From: Luteimonas suaedae | GTDB lineage: Bacteria; Pseudomonadota; Gammaproteobacteria; Xanthomonadales; Xanthomonadaceae | DNA length: 64,000 nucleotides | Assembly: GCF_008312895.1 (NCBI RefSeq) | Contig: NZ_VSSP01000004.1 | Span: 1-64,000, forward strand | Reading direction: 5' to 3' | Shown here: positions 18,754 to 27,006 of the stretch, piece by piece | Layout: the number at the start of each line of letters is the position of its first letter | Numbering within the stretch: the first letter of the stretch is position 1 | The notes under the pieces: generated by a model | Seen by the model: the letters and a program-made list of their open reading frames with translations, nothing else | Databases searched by the model: none | What the model was told of the DNA's origin: nothing | Made by a program: the position numbers and the translations under genes

Positions 18754-19362
18754 GTGAATGAACCGCGCGGAGGGGCGCGACACGGCAGCTTGATGGACAG
18801 TGCACTCGAGAACTGGTTCCAGCGCGAGATACTTCCCCATGAGACCGCGCTGGTACGCTTCCTGGCGCGCAAGTGGGTGCACCCGAACGAAGTACAGGAC
18901 ATCCGGCACGACATCTACATCCGGGTGCTCGAGGCCGCCGAACGCAAGCTCCCGGATTCGCCGAGGGCGTTCCTGTTCAGCGTGGCGCACAAGTTGCTGG
19001 TGGACCGCGTGCGCCGCGAGCGCGTGGTGGCCTTCGACCTGTTGGCCGACGTGGACAGCCTGAACGTCCTCATCGACGAACTGTCGCCGGAACGGCAGGC
19101 AACGGGCCGGGAGCAGATGCATCGGTTGTCGACGCTGTTCCGGCGCCTGCCGTTGCGGTGCCGCCAGGTGGTGTGGATGCGGCGGATCGATGACCTTCCG
19201 CAGAAGGAGATCGCCCGTCGCCTGGGCATCGCCGAGGCGACGGTGGAGAAGCATCTCATGCGCGGCATCGGCCTGCTGGCCGATGCGCTGTACGGCGGCG
19301 CGGATGGCAGGCGCGCCCCCGAGGACACGTTGAAAAGGATCGGATTCGGCCGTGGAAAGTAG
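18754..19362 (+). CDS. ECF RNA polymerase sigma factor, FecI type
   Basis: A 202-residue sigma-70 family factor from a GTG with GGAG upstream. Region 2 (about residues 25-90) has LVRFLARKWVHPNEVQDIRH and PRAFLFSVAHKLLVDRVRRE. Region 4 (about 120-180) has LPLRCRQVVWMRRIDDLPQK and EIARRLGIAEATVEKHLMRG. This is the FecI-like group controlled by FecR and an outer-membrane transducer. The next gene, fecR, starts 11 bases before its stop, so the pair is translationally coupled. Its targets are probably the peptidase, amidase and receptor genes around it. Confidence 0.9.
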   Translation: MNEPRGGARHGSLMDSALENWFQREILPHETALVRFLARKWVHPNEVQDIRHDIYIRVLEAAERKLPDSPRAFLFSVAHKLLVDRVRRERVVAFDLLADVDSLNVLIDELSPERQATGREQMHRLSTLFRRLPLRCRQVVWMRRIDDLPQKEIARRLGIAEATVEKHLMRGIGLLADALYGGADGRRAPEDTLKRIGFGRGK

Positions 19363-20323
19363 GGAACAACACGAGCAGGCGGCCGCGGCCTGGCTGCTCC
19401 GACAGGATGCCGGCCCCTGGACCGAGCAGGATGCGGCCGCGTTCGAGGCGTGGCTGGCGCAGTCGGCAGGCCACCGGGCGGCCTATTACCGCTTCAAGGG
19501 TGCCTGGCAGGAAGCGGGAAGGCTGAGGGCGCTGCTGGGGCGCGGCACCGCGCCGCCGGCCGCCGCGGCGCGCAGACGCCCGTGGCGGCGCCTGCCCGGC
19601 CTGGCGATCGCCGCGAGCGTGGCTTGCGCCGTGGGCCTTGCCGCGCTGGCGTACCTCCTGGTGCTGTCGCCGTCCAATGTCTACGCGACGCGTGTCGGTG
19701 CGCTGGAGACGGTGTCGCTGCCGGACGGTTCCCGCCTGACGCTGAACACCGACAGCCGGTTGCACATCGACATGGATGCGAACGACCGGCGCGTGCGATT
19801 GCGGCAGGGCGAGGCCTTCTTCGAGGTGGCGAAGGATCCGCTCAGGCCTTTCGTGGTGGAGGCGGGCGACAAGCGGATCATCGCAGTGGGCACGGCGTTC
19901 TCGGTTCGTCGCAGCGGTTCCGACGTACGGGTGGTGGTCTCGGAAGGCCGCGTCCGTGTCGAGGCCGTCGGCCGCCCGGCCGAGGTGCTGCAGGCGCCGT
20001 TGCTGGATGCGGGCATGATCGCAAGCACGCGGGGCGATGCGGTGCTGGTGCAGACCCGGTCTCCGGTGGAGATCGCGCAAAGCCTGAGCTGGCGCACGGG
20101 CCAGCTGGTGTTCCGCGATACCCCCATGGCCGAAGTGGTCGCCGAGTTCAATCGCTACAACACCCGCAAGCTGGTCATCGAGGACGCGGCAGTCGACGAA
20201 CTGCGCGTCGGCGGCATCTTCCACGCCACCCAGCTGGATGCGTTCGTCAGCCTTGTCCAGCGGGGTTTCCCGGTACAGGCGCGGGCCGAGGACGACCGCA
20301 TCGTGCTCACGGCACGGAAGTGA
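19352..20323 (+). CDS. FecR-type anti-sigma factor / transmembrane regulator
   Basis: 323 residues from a GTG. The order is: DUF4880-like N-terminus (AAAWLLRQDAGPWTEQDAAA, FEAWLAQSAGHRAAY), a transmembrane helix at about 80-103, the FecR domain (about 108-210: TVSLPDGSRLTLNTDS, VRLRQGEAFFEVAKD, VGTAFSVRR), and a C-terminal DUF4974/STN-contacting segment (LVFRDTPMAEVVAEFNRY). The cytoplasmic part binds the sigma factor, while the periplasmic part reads the STN domain of the TonB receptor. Its last ~130 coding bases and the next ~80 bases recur upstream and downstream as remnants. Confidence 0.9.
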   Translation: MESREQHEQAAAAWLLRQDAGPWTEQDAAAFEAWLAQSAGHRAAYYRFKGAWQEAGRLRALLGRGTAPPAAAARRRPWRRLPGLAIAASVACAVGLAALAYLLVLSPSNVYATRVGALETVSLPDGSRLTLNTDSRLHIDMDANDRRVRLRQGEAFFEVAKDPLRPFVVEAGDKRIIAVGTAFSVRRSGSDVRVVVSEGRVRVEAVGRPAEVLQAPLLDAGMIASTRGDAVLVQTRSPVEIAQSLSWRTGQLVFRDTPMAEVVAEFNRYNTRKLVIEDAAVDELRVGGIFHATQLDAFVSLVQRGFPVQARAEDDRIVLTARK

Positions 20324-20416
20324 GTTACCGGAAGCGGCGCGTTCGTTCGACCTTCTAGCAAGCGGCTTCAAGTTTTGGGCCGATCACGGGAAGGGCATGG
20401 ACGAGGCGTGGCGAGC

Positions 20417-21958
20417 ATGCGAGTGACACGACGAACGATATTGAAGGCAGGCTCTGCTGCCATCGTGGCGTACGCCGCAGGCGGCGCGACCGCCGCGTTT
20501 TCGCGGTCGAACGGCGTGCTGGGCCTGTCCGCCGTCGATCTCGCCGTCGCGATCCGCAAGCGCCAGGTGTCCGCGCGAGAGGTCATGACGGCCTACCTGG
20601 CGAGGCTCGCGTCGCTCAATCCGCGGTTCAACGCCATTGTCTCGCCGGTCGAGCCCGAACTGCTGCTGCGGCGCGCCGCGGCGCAGGACGCCGATGCGGC
20701 GAAGGGGCGCTTCCACGGTGCGCTCCATGGGTTTCCTCATGCCGTGAAGGACACGGCGCCCGTGCGCGGTATCCGCAGCACGCAAGGATCGCCGCTGCTC
20801 CGCGACAATGTCCCCGCGGCCGATTCGCTGGTGGTTGCGCGGATGCGCGGCGCGGGCGCGATCTTCACGGGCAAGACGAACGTGCCCGAGTTCGCGCTCG
20901 GTTCGCATAGCTTCAATCCGATCTTCGGCGTCACGCGCAACGCCTATGACCCGCGTAAGTCGGCTGGCGGAAGCTCGGGCGGCAGCGCGGTGGCGCTGGC
21001 GCTGCGGATGACGCCGCTGGGCGATGGCAGCGACTTCGGCGGGTCGCTGCGGAACCCGGCCGGCTGGAACAACGTGTTCGGCTTCCGTCCCTCGTTCGGA
21101 CGCGTGCCATCGGCGCCGTCCACCGATGTCTTCAGCCAGACGTTCGCCACCTCCGGGCCGATGGCGCGGACGGTGGAGGACGTTGCATTGCTGCTTTCGG
21201 TGCAGGCCGGCAAAGACCCGCGCGTGCCCTTTTCGCTCAAGGACGATCCCGCGATCTTCGCGCGGCCGCTGGCGCGCGAGTGGAAGGGCCGGCGGATCGG
21301 CTGGTTGGGGGATCTGGGCGGCGCGCTGCCGATGGAAGACGGCATGCTGAGTGGCTGCGAGCAGGCGCTGTCCGCCTTCCGGGCGATCGGCATGACCGTG
21401 GACGCGGCGAAGCTGGACGAGCCGGCGGAGGCGATGTGGCGAACGGCGGTCACGTTGCGCCATCTGTCGGTGGGCGCCGACCTGCGGTCGTTTGCCGACG
21501 ATCCGGTGCAGCGCGCGCAGATGAAGCCCGAGGCGGTGTGGGAAGTCGACGGGTTCCACAAGTTGACCGCCGCGCAGATCGCGGACGCGCAGGCAGGGCG
21601 CACGCGCATCTTCGAGGCGTTTCGCAGGGCGTTCGAGCAGTTCGATTTCCTGCTGCTCCCGACGGCGCAGGTCTTTCCGTTCGACGTCGGTTTGCACTGG
21701 CCGGACGAGATCGCCGGACGAAAGATGGACAGCTATCACCGCTGGATGGAGGTGACGCTGCCCGCGACGATGGCGGGGTTGCCCGTCCTGGCCGTGCCCG
21801 CCGGCTTCGGCGGGCCGAACCGCCTGCCGCTGGGTCTGCAGATCATCGGCCCGGCGCATGCCGATCTGGCCGTGCTGCAGGTGGCGCATGCCTATGAGAG
21901 AGCATCGCCATGGATCGGCAGGACATTGCCGGATGCGCTGGCCGCGTCGGGCGCTTGA
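20417..21958 (+). CDS. Tat-exported amidase (amidase-signature family)
   Basis: 513 residues. The N-terminus carries a twin-arginine signal (VTRRTILKAG, then a hydrophobic stretch ending at about residue 30). The amidase-signature triad is complete: Lys111 (HAVKDT), cis-Ser186 (AGGSSGGSA) and nucleophile Ser210 (DFGGSLRNPA). The family hydrolyses amide bonds, including C-terminal peptide amides. The location between FecR and a TonB receptor suggests action on imported peptides in the periplasm. The start at 20417 was chosen over one 42 bases upstream because it places the RR motif at the N-terminus. The gene is flanked by direct repeats of the fecR 3' end, suggesting insertion as a cassette. 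Confidence 0.9.
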   Translation: MRVTRRTILKAGSAAIVAYAAGGATAAFSRSNGVLGLSAVDLAVAIRKRQVSAREVMTAYLARLASLNPRFNAIVSPVEPELLLRRAAAQDADAAKGRFHGALHGFPHAVKDTAPVRGIRSTQGSPLLRDNVPAADSLVVARMRGAGAIFTGKTNVPEFALGSHSFNPIFGVTRNAYDPRKSAGGSSGGSAVALALRMTPLGDGSDFGGSLRNPAGWNNVFGFRPSFGRVPSAPSTDVFSQTFATSGPMARTVEDVALLLSVQAGKDPRVPFSLKDDPAIFARPLAREWKGRRIGWLGDLGGALPMEDGMLSGCEQALSAFRAIGMTVDAAKLDEPAEAMWRTAVTLRHLSVGADLRSFADDPVQRAQMKPEAVWEVDGFHKLTAAQIADAQAGRTRIFEAFRRAFEQFDFLLLPTAQVFPFDVGLHWPDEIAGRKMDSYHRWMEVTLPATMAGLPVLAVPAGFGGPNRLPLGLQIIGPAHADLAVLQVAHAYERASPWIGRTLPDALAASGA

Positions 21959-21998
21959 GGGAGATTGCCGCTTCACCCTTGCCTGGACGCGAATTCTT

Positions 21999-22146
21999 GC
22001 AGCCATGCGCCCAGCAGGGCCGGGTACAGGCCCGGGCCGAGGAGGGCCGCACTATGCTCACGGCGATGAAGTGAGTTACCGGAAGCAGTGCGTTCGTTCG
22101 ACCTTGCAATAAGCGGCCCATGTTCGGGTCGATCACGGGGAAGGGC
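21999..22146 (+). pseudogene. fecR 3'-end remnant, copy 3
   Basis: About 150 bp just before the TonB receptor repeats the end of fecR and its trailer: GGTACAGGC, CGGGCCGAGGA, a GCTCACGGC-AAGTGAG stop context, TTACCGGAAGC, GTGCGTTCGTTCGACC and GATCACGGG-AAGGGCATG. The last part serves as the ribosome-binding region and start of the receptor gene. Similarity to 20260-20400 is about 85% by eye. It shows that fecR once lay directly before the receptor, the usual FecR-TonB order, before the amidase gene came between them. Confidence 0.8.
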
Positions 22147-25122
22147 ATGCCACGTTCGAATCGTTTTCGATCCAGCCTGATCGCCGCCGCCATCTTCGCG
22201 GTACTGTCCCTGCCGGTCGTCGCGGTGGCCGCCGCCTCCGAGCCGAGGCCGGTGGAGGTGGCCGCGGGCGATCTGGTCGAGGCCGTGGAAACGCTGGCCA
22301 GGCAGTTCGGCATGAACGCCATCTACCGCGCCGAACAGCTCCGGGGGCTGCAGACCGACGGCGTCAGCGGCGTGCTCGGATCACGCGAAGCCTTCGAGAA
22401 GCTGCTCGAAGGCACCGCGCTGCATGTCACGGAAGAGGACGGGTCGGTGTTGATCAGCCTGCCCGACGACAGTGTCGGCGCACCGGATCATGCCCCCGGT
22501 GCCGCACGCGGGGACGCCTCGACGCTGGACGCCGTCGTGGTCACGGCGTCGTCCCGCCTCGGCCGCCTCGGCTTCGACGCGCCCACGCCGACCACCGTCC
22601 TGAGCGCCGAGGACCTGAGCATCGGTGGGCGCCCCAATGTGGCGGCGGCATTGAACGACCTGCCGTATTTCCGTGCGGGGGTGTCCCCGCAGACGACGGG
22701 CACCAATACCGATGCCGGTTCGGCGCCGGTCGATCTGCGCGCCCTGGGCGTCAACCGCACGCTGGTACTCATCGATGGCCGCAGGTTCTCCAGCACCAAC
22801 GACCTGAACACCATCCCCACCGTCCTCGTCAGGAGCGTGGACATTGTCACCGGCGGGGCGTCCGCGGCCTGGGGCTCGGGTGCAGTCAGTGGCGTGGTCA
22901 ACATCGCGATCGACCGAACCTTCACGGGCACAAAGCTGGGTGCCCAGTACGGCATTTCGGACCGGGGCGACGCCAACGAGCGGCGGTTCGAGGCTGCCCT
23001 GGGAAAGGAACTGTTCGGCGGCCGTGGCCACGTGGTGCTGGGCGCCGAGTTCCTCGACAACGATGGGCTCGTTCCCAGATCGCGCCGCGAGAACGTCAGC
23101 GGCTGGGCGACGCTGCCCGACGGACAGGGCAGGTTCGTGCTGACGCACGACGTCAGCATCGCGGACGCTGCCTACGGTGGCCTCATCCTGACGGGCGCGC
23201 TTGCAGGACAGGAGTTCAATCCGGATGGATCCCTGGGCGATTTCCAGTTCGGGCGGGTCGTGGGCACGTCCATGGTGGGCGGCAACGGCCCCAGGACGGA
23301 CGACTTCAGTCCGTTGATGACGCCGCAGCGACGCTACAGCGCCATGGGCACGGCCTACTTCGACCTGACCGACTCGACGCGGTTGACCCTGGATGTCAGG
23401 CACTCCCGGATGTACAACGACTATCCCTGGTTCGGCGATCACAACCGCGGCGCCGGCCGGCTGACGATCGGAGCGGACAATGCCTTCCTGCCGGCCTCGG
23501 TCCGCGACGCCCTGGTCCAGGCCGGAGAGTCTTCCTTCCAGATGGGGCGGTTCAATTCCGATTTCGCATACGCGCGGATCGATTTCCAGCGCAAGACCAC
23601 GGAAGCGACGCTGGCGATCGACGGCAATCTCGGCGAGGACTGGAGGTGGAAGTCGTACTACACCCATGGGGAATATCGGCAAGACATGCGTAACCCCGGG
23701 TTCCTGCTGAGGGAAAACTACGCGCGGGCGGTGGATTCGATAATCAGCCCGACGACTGGCCAGCCGATCTGCCGCGTGGCGCTGACCGACCCGACGACGG
23801 ACTGTGTACCGATCAACCTGTTCGGGAGCGGATCACCGTCCGCCGCGGCCATCGCCGACGTCACCGGCACGCCCTCGCAGGACACGCTGATCAAGCTCGA
23901 TGCCGGCGGATTGAGCCTGCAAGGCGACCCGTGGGCACTACCCGCCGGTGACGTTTCCGTTGCGCTGGGCATCGAGGCGCGCAGGGAATGGCAACAGACC
24001 ACCGCCGGCGCGCTGGACACGGCCGGGGCATTCCGTACCTTCAGCCATTCGTCGATGTCCGGCGCTTTCAAGGTGAAAGAGGCATTCGGCGAGATCCTGG
24101 TTCCGATCGTCCGCGACGTCCCGGGGTTCAACAAGCTCGAAGTGAACGCCGCAGCCCGGATCAGCGACTACGACACCACAGGATCGATCTGGTCATGGAA
24201 GGCGGGAGCGACCAACGAGTTCCTGCCTGGATTCCGGGCACGCGCCACGCGCTCCAGGGACATCCGCTCGGCCAACCTCGCCGAGCTCTTCACCACCGCC
24301 CTGACCGGATTCAACGGCGTGGCCGACCCGGTGACCGGGCAGAACGTGACCGCTCTGGTCATCGGCGGCGGAAATCCCAACCTGACACCGGAAAAGGCCG
24401 ATACGACGACGTTCGGATTGACCTGGACCCCCGCGTTCACCGAGGGCCTGGACATCTCCATCGACTACTTCGACATCACCATCAATGACGTCATCATCTC
24501 GCTCGGCGTCCAGGAGATCGTGAATCGATGCTTTCGCGGCAACCAGGTGCTGTGCGGGCAGATCACCCGAGATGCCGACAACAACATCGAAAGGATCATG
24601 TCGACCCCGGTGAACCTGGCGGAGTACAAGACCGACGGCATCGATGCGGAAATACTGTATGCGTTCCCGGCGGAGAAGCTCATCTCCTCCGCGAGCGGCA
24701 GTTTCCAGTGGCGCGCACTGGCGACGTGGGTCGACAACCTGACCACCGATGACGGCGAGGTCAAGCTGGGATATGTCGGCTCGCAGGGATCCGCGTTCAT
24801 CGGCCCCGGTATCCCCAGGCTGCGGGTGATGAACAACATTGCCTACCGGGGCGACAGGTTCGGCGCCAACTTGCGCGCGCGATACATTTCGGCCGGCAAG
24901 TACAACCGGGCCGTCGACATCGTCAACAACGACATTGGCAGCTACACGTACTTCGATCTTGGCTTGAATGCGCGGATTGCGAGCTTCACCGGCTCCGACC
25001 TGGAGATCTACGCGAACATCAACAATCTCTTCGACAAGGCCCCTCCGGCTTCGTCGGGGTTCTCCGCCTACTACGACGTGATGGGCCGCTACTACGCCAT
25101 AGGTGCCCGGCTCAGGTTCTGA
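22147..25122 (+). CDS. TonB-dependent receptor with STN signalling domain
   Basis: A 991-residue outer-membrane receptor. Signal peptide about 1-30. The STN domain (about 35-105: VEAVETLARQFGMNAIYRAE, FEKLLEGTALHVTEEDGSVL) senses the ligand-loaded state and contacts FecR. The plug spans about 120-240 (DAVVVTASSR, NRTLVLIDGRR, SGVVNIAID), and the rest is a 22-strand barrel ending in YYAIGARLRF with the terminal Phe. The start at 22147 follows GGGGAAGGG. VVTA, RTLVLIDGRR and SAAWGSGAVSGVVN are typical of the large receptors common in Xanthomonadales and sphingomonads, often for peptides or oligosaccharides. With the sigma factor and FecR it forms a transenvelope signalling system. Confidence 0.92.
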   Translation: MPRSNRFRSSLIAAAIFAVLSLPVVAVAAASEPRPVEVAAGDLVEAVETLARQFGMNAIYRAEQLRGLQTDGVSGVLGSREAFEKLLEGTALHVTEEDGSVLISLPDDSVGAPDHAPGAARGDASTLDAVVVTASSRLGRLGFDAPTPTTVLSAEDLSIGGRPNVAAALNDLPYFRAGVSPQTTGTNTDAGSAPVDLRALGVNRTLVLIDGRRFSSTNDLNTIPTVLVRSVDIVTGGASAAWGSGAVSGVVNIAIDRTFTGTKLGAQYGISDRGDANERRFEAALGKELFGGRGHVVLGAEFLDNDGLVPRSRRENVSGWATLPDGQGRFVLTHDVSIADAAYGGLILTGALAGQEFNPDGSLGDFQFGRVVGTSMVGGNGPRTDDFSPLMTPQRRYSAMGTAYFDLTDSTRLTLDVRHSRMYNDYPWFGDHNRGAGRLTIGADNAFLPASVRDALVQAGESSFQMGRFNSDFAYARIDFQRKTTEATLAIDGNLGEDWRWKSYYTHGEYRQDMRNPGFLLRENYARAVDSIISPTTGQPICRVALTDPTTDCVPINLFGSGSPSAAAIADVTGTPSQDTLIKLDAGGLSLQGDPWALPAGDVSVALGIEARREWQQTTAGALDTAGAFRTFSHSSMSGAFKVKEAFGEILVPIVRDVPGFNKLEVNAAARISDYDTTGSIWSWKAGATNEFLPGFRARATRSRDIRSANLAELFTTALTGFNGVADPVTGQNVTALVIGGGNPNLTPEKADTTTFGLTWTPAFTEGLDISIDYFDITINDVIISLGVQEIVNRCFRGNQVLCGQITRDADNNIERIMSTPVNLAEYKTDGIDAEILYAFPAEKLISSASGSFQWRALATWVDNLTTDDGEVKLGYVGSQGSAFIGPGIPRLRVMNNIAYRGDRFGANLRARYISAGKYNRAVDIVNNDIGSYTYFDLGLNARIASFTGSDLEIYANINNLFDKAPPASSGFSAYYDVMGRYYAIGARLRF

Positions 25123-25139
25123 TCCTGATCCGGTCCCGC

Positions 25140-25958
25140 ATGATGGCGTTGACACCGGCCTGCGAGGGCACTCTCCGCGCGTTCCCGGCAGACACCATGG
25201 CGATGTCCGCGGCGTGTCCCGTGGTCGCGTTCGAAGGCGAGTACGCAGCTGGCTTTGCGGATCCTGCGCTCAGCCATGACCGCTCGCGGCTTTCGTTGAG
25301 CTTGTCCGGCGTGATGACGGTCGCGACCGATGGCGCGAACTACGTGCTTCCGCCACATCGTGCCATCTGGATTCCTGCCCGGGAGCGCCACCGGGTGGCA
25401 TGCCGCGAAGGGGGAAGGTTGCTGACGCTCTACATCGAACCGCATCTCGGCTGGCAACCGGAGCGCTGCCGTGTCTTCGCGGCATCTCCCCTTGTCCGCG
25501 CCCTGAGCGAGGAGGTGGCCCTGTTCGGCATGGAGTATCGGAGCGAGGGACGCGAAGGCGCCATTGTCCGCTTGCTGATGGAGGAAATCGGGCGCATGTC
25601 GTGCCTCCCGACGCGGATCGAAATCCCGCGCGATGTTCGACTGCGACGAATATGCGAAGCCATTGTTGCCGATCCGGCCGATCCGAGAGGCGTGAAGGAA
25701 TGGGCAGGAATTGCCGGCATGGGGCGCCGTACCTTCACGCGCCTGTTCCGCAAGCAGACCGGTGCCGGGTTCGCGGCGTGGCGGCGGGAGGTGCGCCTGA
25801 TCGAGGCGACTTCCCGGCTCATTTCGGGGCAGTCCATCACGTGCATCGCATACGACGTCGGTTACGAAAGCCCCAGCGCATTCAGCAGCATGTTCAAGCG
25901 CACGCTCGGGATGACGCCCGCGGAGTACCGGAACCACCGATTGGCGTCCCCCCGGTAA
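25140..25958 (+). CDS. AraC-family regulator with cupin sensor domain
   Basis: A 272-residue regulator that starts 17 bp after the TonB receptor, so probably in the same transcript. N-terminal AraC-binding cupin (about 25-110: LSGVMTVATDGANYVLPPHR, AIWIPARERHRVACREGG). C-terminal tandem HTH (about 170-265: EWAGIAGMGRRTFTRLFRKQ, TCIAYDVGYESPSAFSSMFK, RTLGMTPAEYR). The family normally activates exporter or catabolic genes in response to a small ligand. Here it may add ligand control to the peptide locus. Confidence 0.88.
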   Translation: MMALTPACEGTLRAFPADTMAMSAACPVVAFEGEYAAGFADPALSHDRSRLSLSLSGVMTVATDGANYVLPPHRAIWIPARERHRVACREGGRLLTLYIEPHLGWQPERCRVFAASPLVRALSEEVALFGMEYRSEGREGAIVRLLMEEIGRMSCLPTRIEIPRDVRLRRICEAIVADPADPRGVKEWAGIAGMGRRTFTRLFRKQTGAGFAAWRREVRLIEATSRLISGQSITCIAYDVGYESPSAFSSMFKRTLGMTPAEYRNHRLASPR

Positions 25959-26044
25959 GTGGGGCCAGCCAGAACTGGAGGACTCGGCGACACTCCCTGA
26001 CATCATTGGCTAAGTTCGTAGCTTGCCAGCCAAGGGAGGAAAGT

Positions 26045-26200
26045 TGCCAGGGACGAATGGCGCTTACTTGGGCACCGTCATTCCCGCGAAGACGGGAATC
26101 CAGGGGCGTTGGCCTTCAGCGGCATGACGTCCATGGATTCCCGCCTTCGCGGGAATGACGAGCGAAAGCAAGACGATGCCGGCTTGGTAAGCGCGCTTGT
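26045..26200 (+). repeat. REP-containing MITE-like element, copy R1
   Basis: The 434-bp gap 25959-26392 holds no gene. It contains a left terminal motif (ACGAATGGCGCTTACTT at about 26053) followed by two inverted REP units, GTCATTCCCGCGAA...CGGGAATCC at 26080 and its reverse complement GGATTCCCGCC...GGGAATGAC at 26135. The right end is degenerate (GGTAAGCGC near 26186). The same terminal motif and REP units occur at 47844, 54332 (terminal motif only) and 61513. Confidence 0.75.
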
Positions 26201-26392
26201 GGTGCGTTCGGAAAATAAATGGGGTGGCTCAGGTTCACTGTCTGATCTGAAGGTGGGGACTCTTCGATCGAGAAGGGTGATTGCGGCGAGGTCGGAAAAG
26301 AGATACATAGCTGCTGGGAAAGGGGCGCCGCCCAAGGTGGCGGTGGTGACCGGCGCACAAGTCGTGTGCCGGATCTTGCAGACAGGGGAAAC

Positions 26393-26932
26393 ATGATGAA
26401 GAAGTTCGTGGCCGCAGGCGCGGTGGCGGTGTGCGTGTTGTTGTCTGGCTGTGCAGCGACGGTGAAGCGTCCCACTGCCGTGGCCGAGCAGTTGTCGGTT
26501 CCGGTCTCGGCGACATCGAACATCTACCTGTTCGTGAAGTCGGAGCAGGGACACGACCGTTCCGAGGACTGGGAACTGTTCCGTGCGGAGTGGCGCACCG
26601 CCATGGCGGCGACGGCGTCCGGGGCCGGACGGCGATTCATCTATCTCGACGCGATGCCCAGTACGTTCGACGAGCAGGGAACACTCGCCGTCGTGGACAT
26701 CAACGACTACCGCTACCTGTCACAAGGGGCACGCTACGGATTCGGGGTGATGACAGGCAATGCCTACGTTGATGCCGACGTCCAGTTCTATGTGGTGCCC
26801 GAGACGCGTCTGGTCGGGACGCGGAATTACGCCACTTCATCAACGGCCTGGCAAGGTGTCTTCTCGGCGATGACGAGCAAGCAGGTCGCGGCAATCACCG
26901 ACAAGATGTTGAAGGCGATCGATTCGCGGTAG
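26393..26932 (+). CDS. Lipoprotein of unknown function
   Basis: 179 residues with a lipoprotein signal: MMKKFVAAGAVAVCVLLSGC gives a lipobox LLSGC with Cys20. AGGGGAA precedes the ATG. The mature part is alpha/beta (SNIYLFVKSEQGHD, DWELFRAEWRTAM, RFIYLDAMPSTFD) and ends in a helix (SKQVAAITDKMLKAI). It looks like small envelope lipoproteins of the DUF4410 kind, but that match is uncertain. The next gene follows after 74 bp in the same direction. Confidence 0.7.
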   Translation: MMKKFVAAGAVAVCVLLSGCAATVKRPTAVAEQLSVPVSATSNIYLFVKSEQGHDRSEDWELFRAEWRTAMAATASGAGRRFIYLDAMPSTFDEQGTLAVVDINDYRYLSQGARYGFGVMTGNAYVDADVQFYVVPETRLVGTRNYATSSTAWQGVFSAMTSKQVAAITDKMLKAIDSR

Positions 26933-27006
26933 AAGTGGGCGGCCGGCCATGCGCATGCACGCGGAAAGCGAGTCAACCTTCGCGTAATCGAGATGGGAAA
27001 GCAGGG

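Noticed and set aside
16514..18805. A 763-codon minus-strand frame across the S9 peptidase
   Set aside because: Shadow frame. The plus strand has a full catalytic triad and signal peptide, while the minus product has no recognisable domain.
16631..25958. Complete lasso-peptide biosynthesis cluster
   Set aside because: No precursor peptide, transglutaminase-like B protein or asparagine-synthetase-like C protein was seen on either strand.
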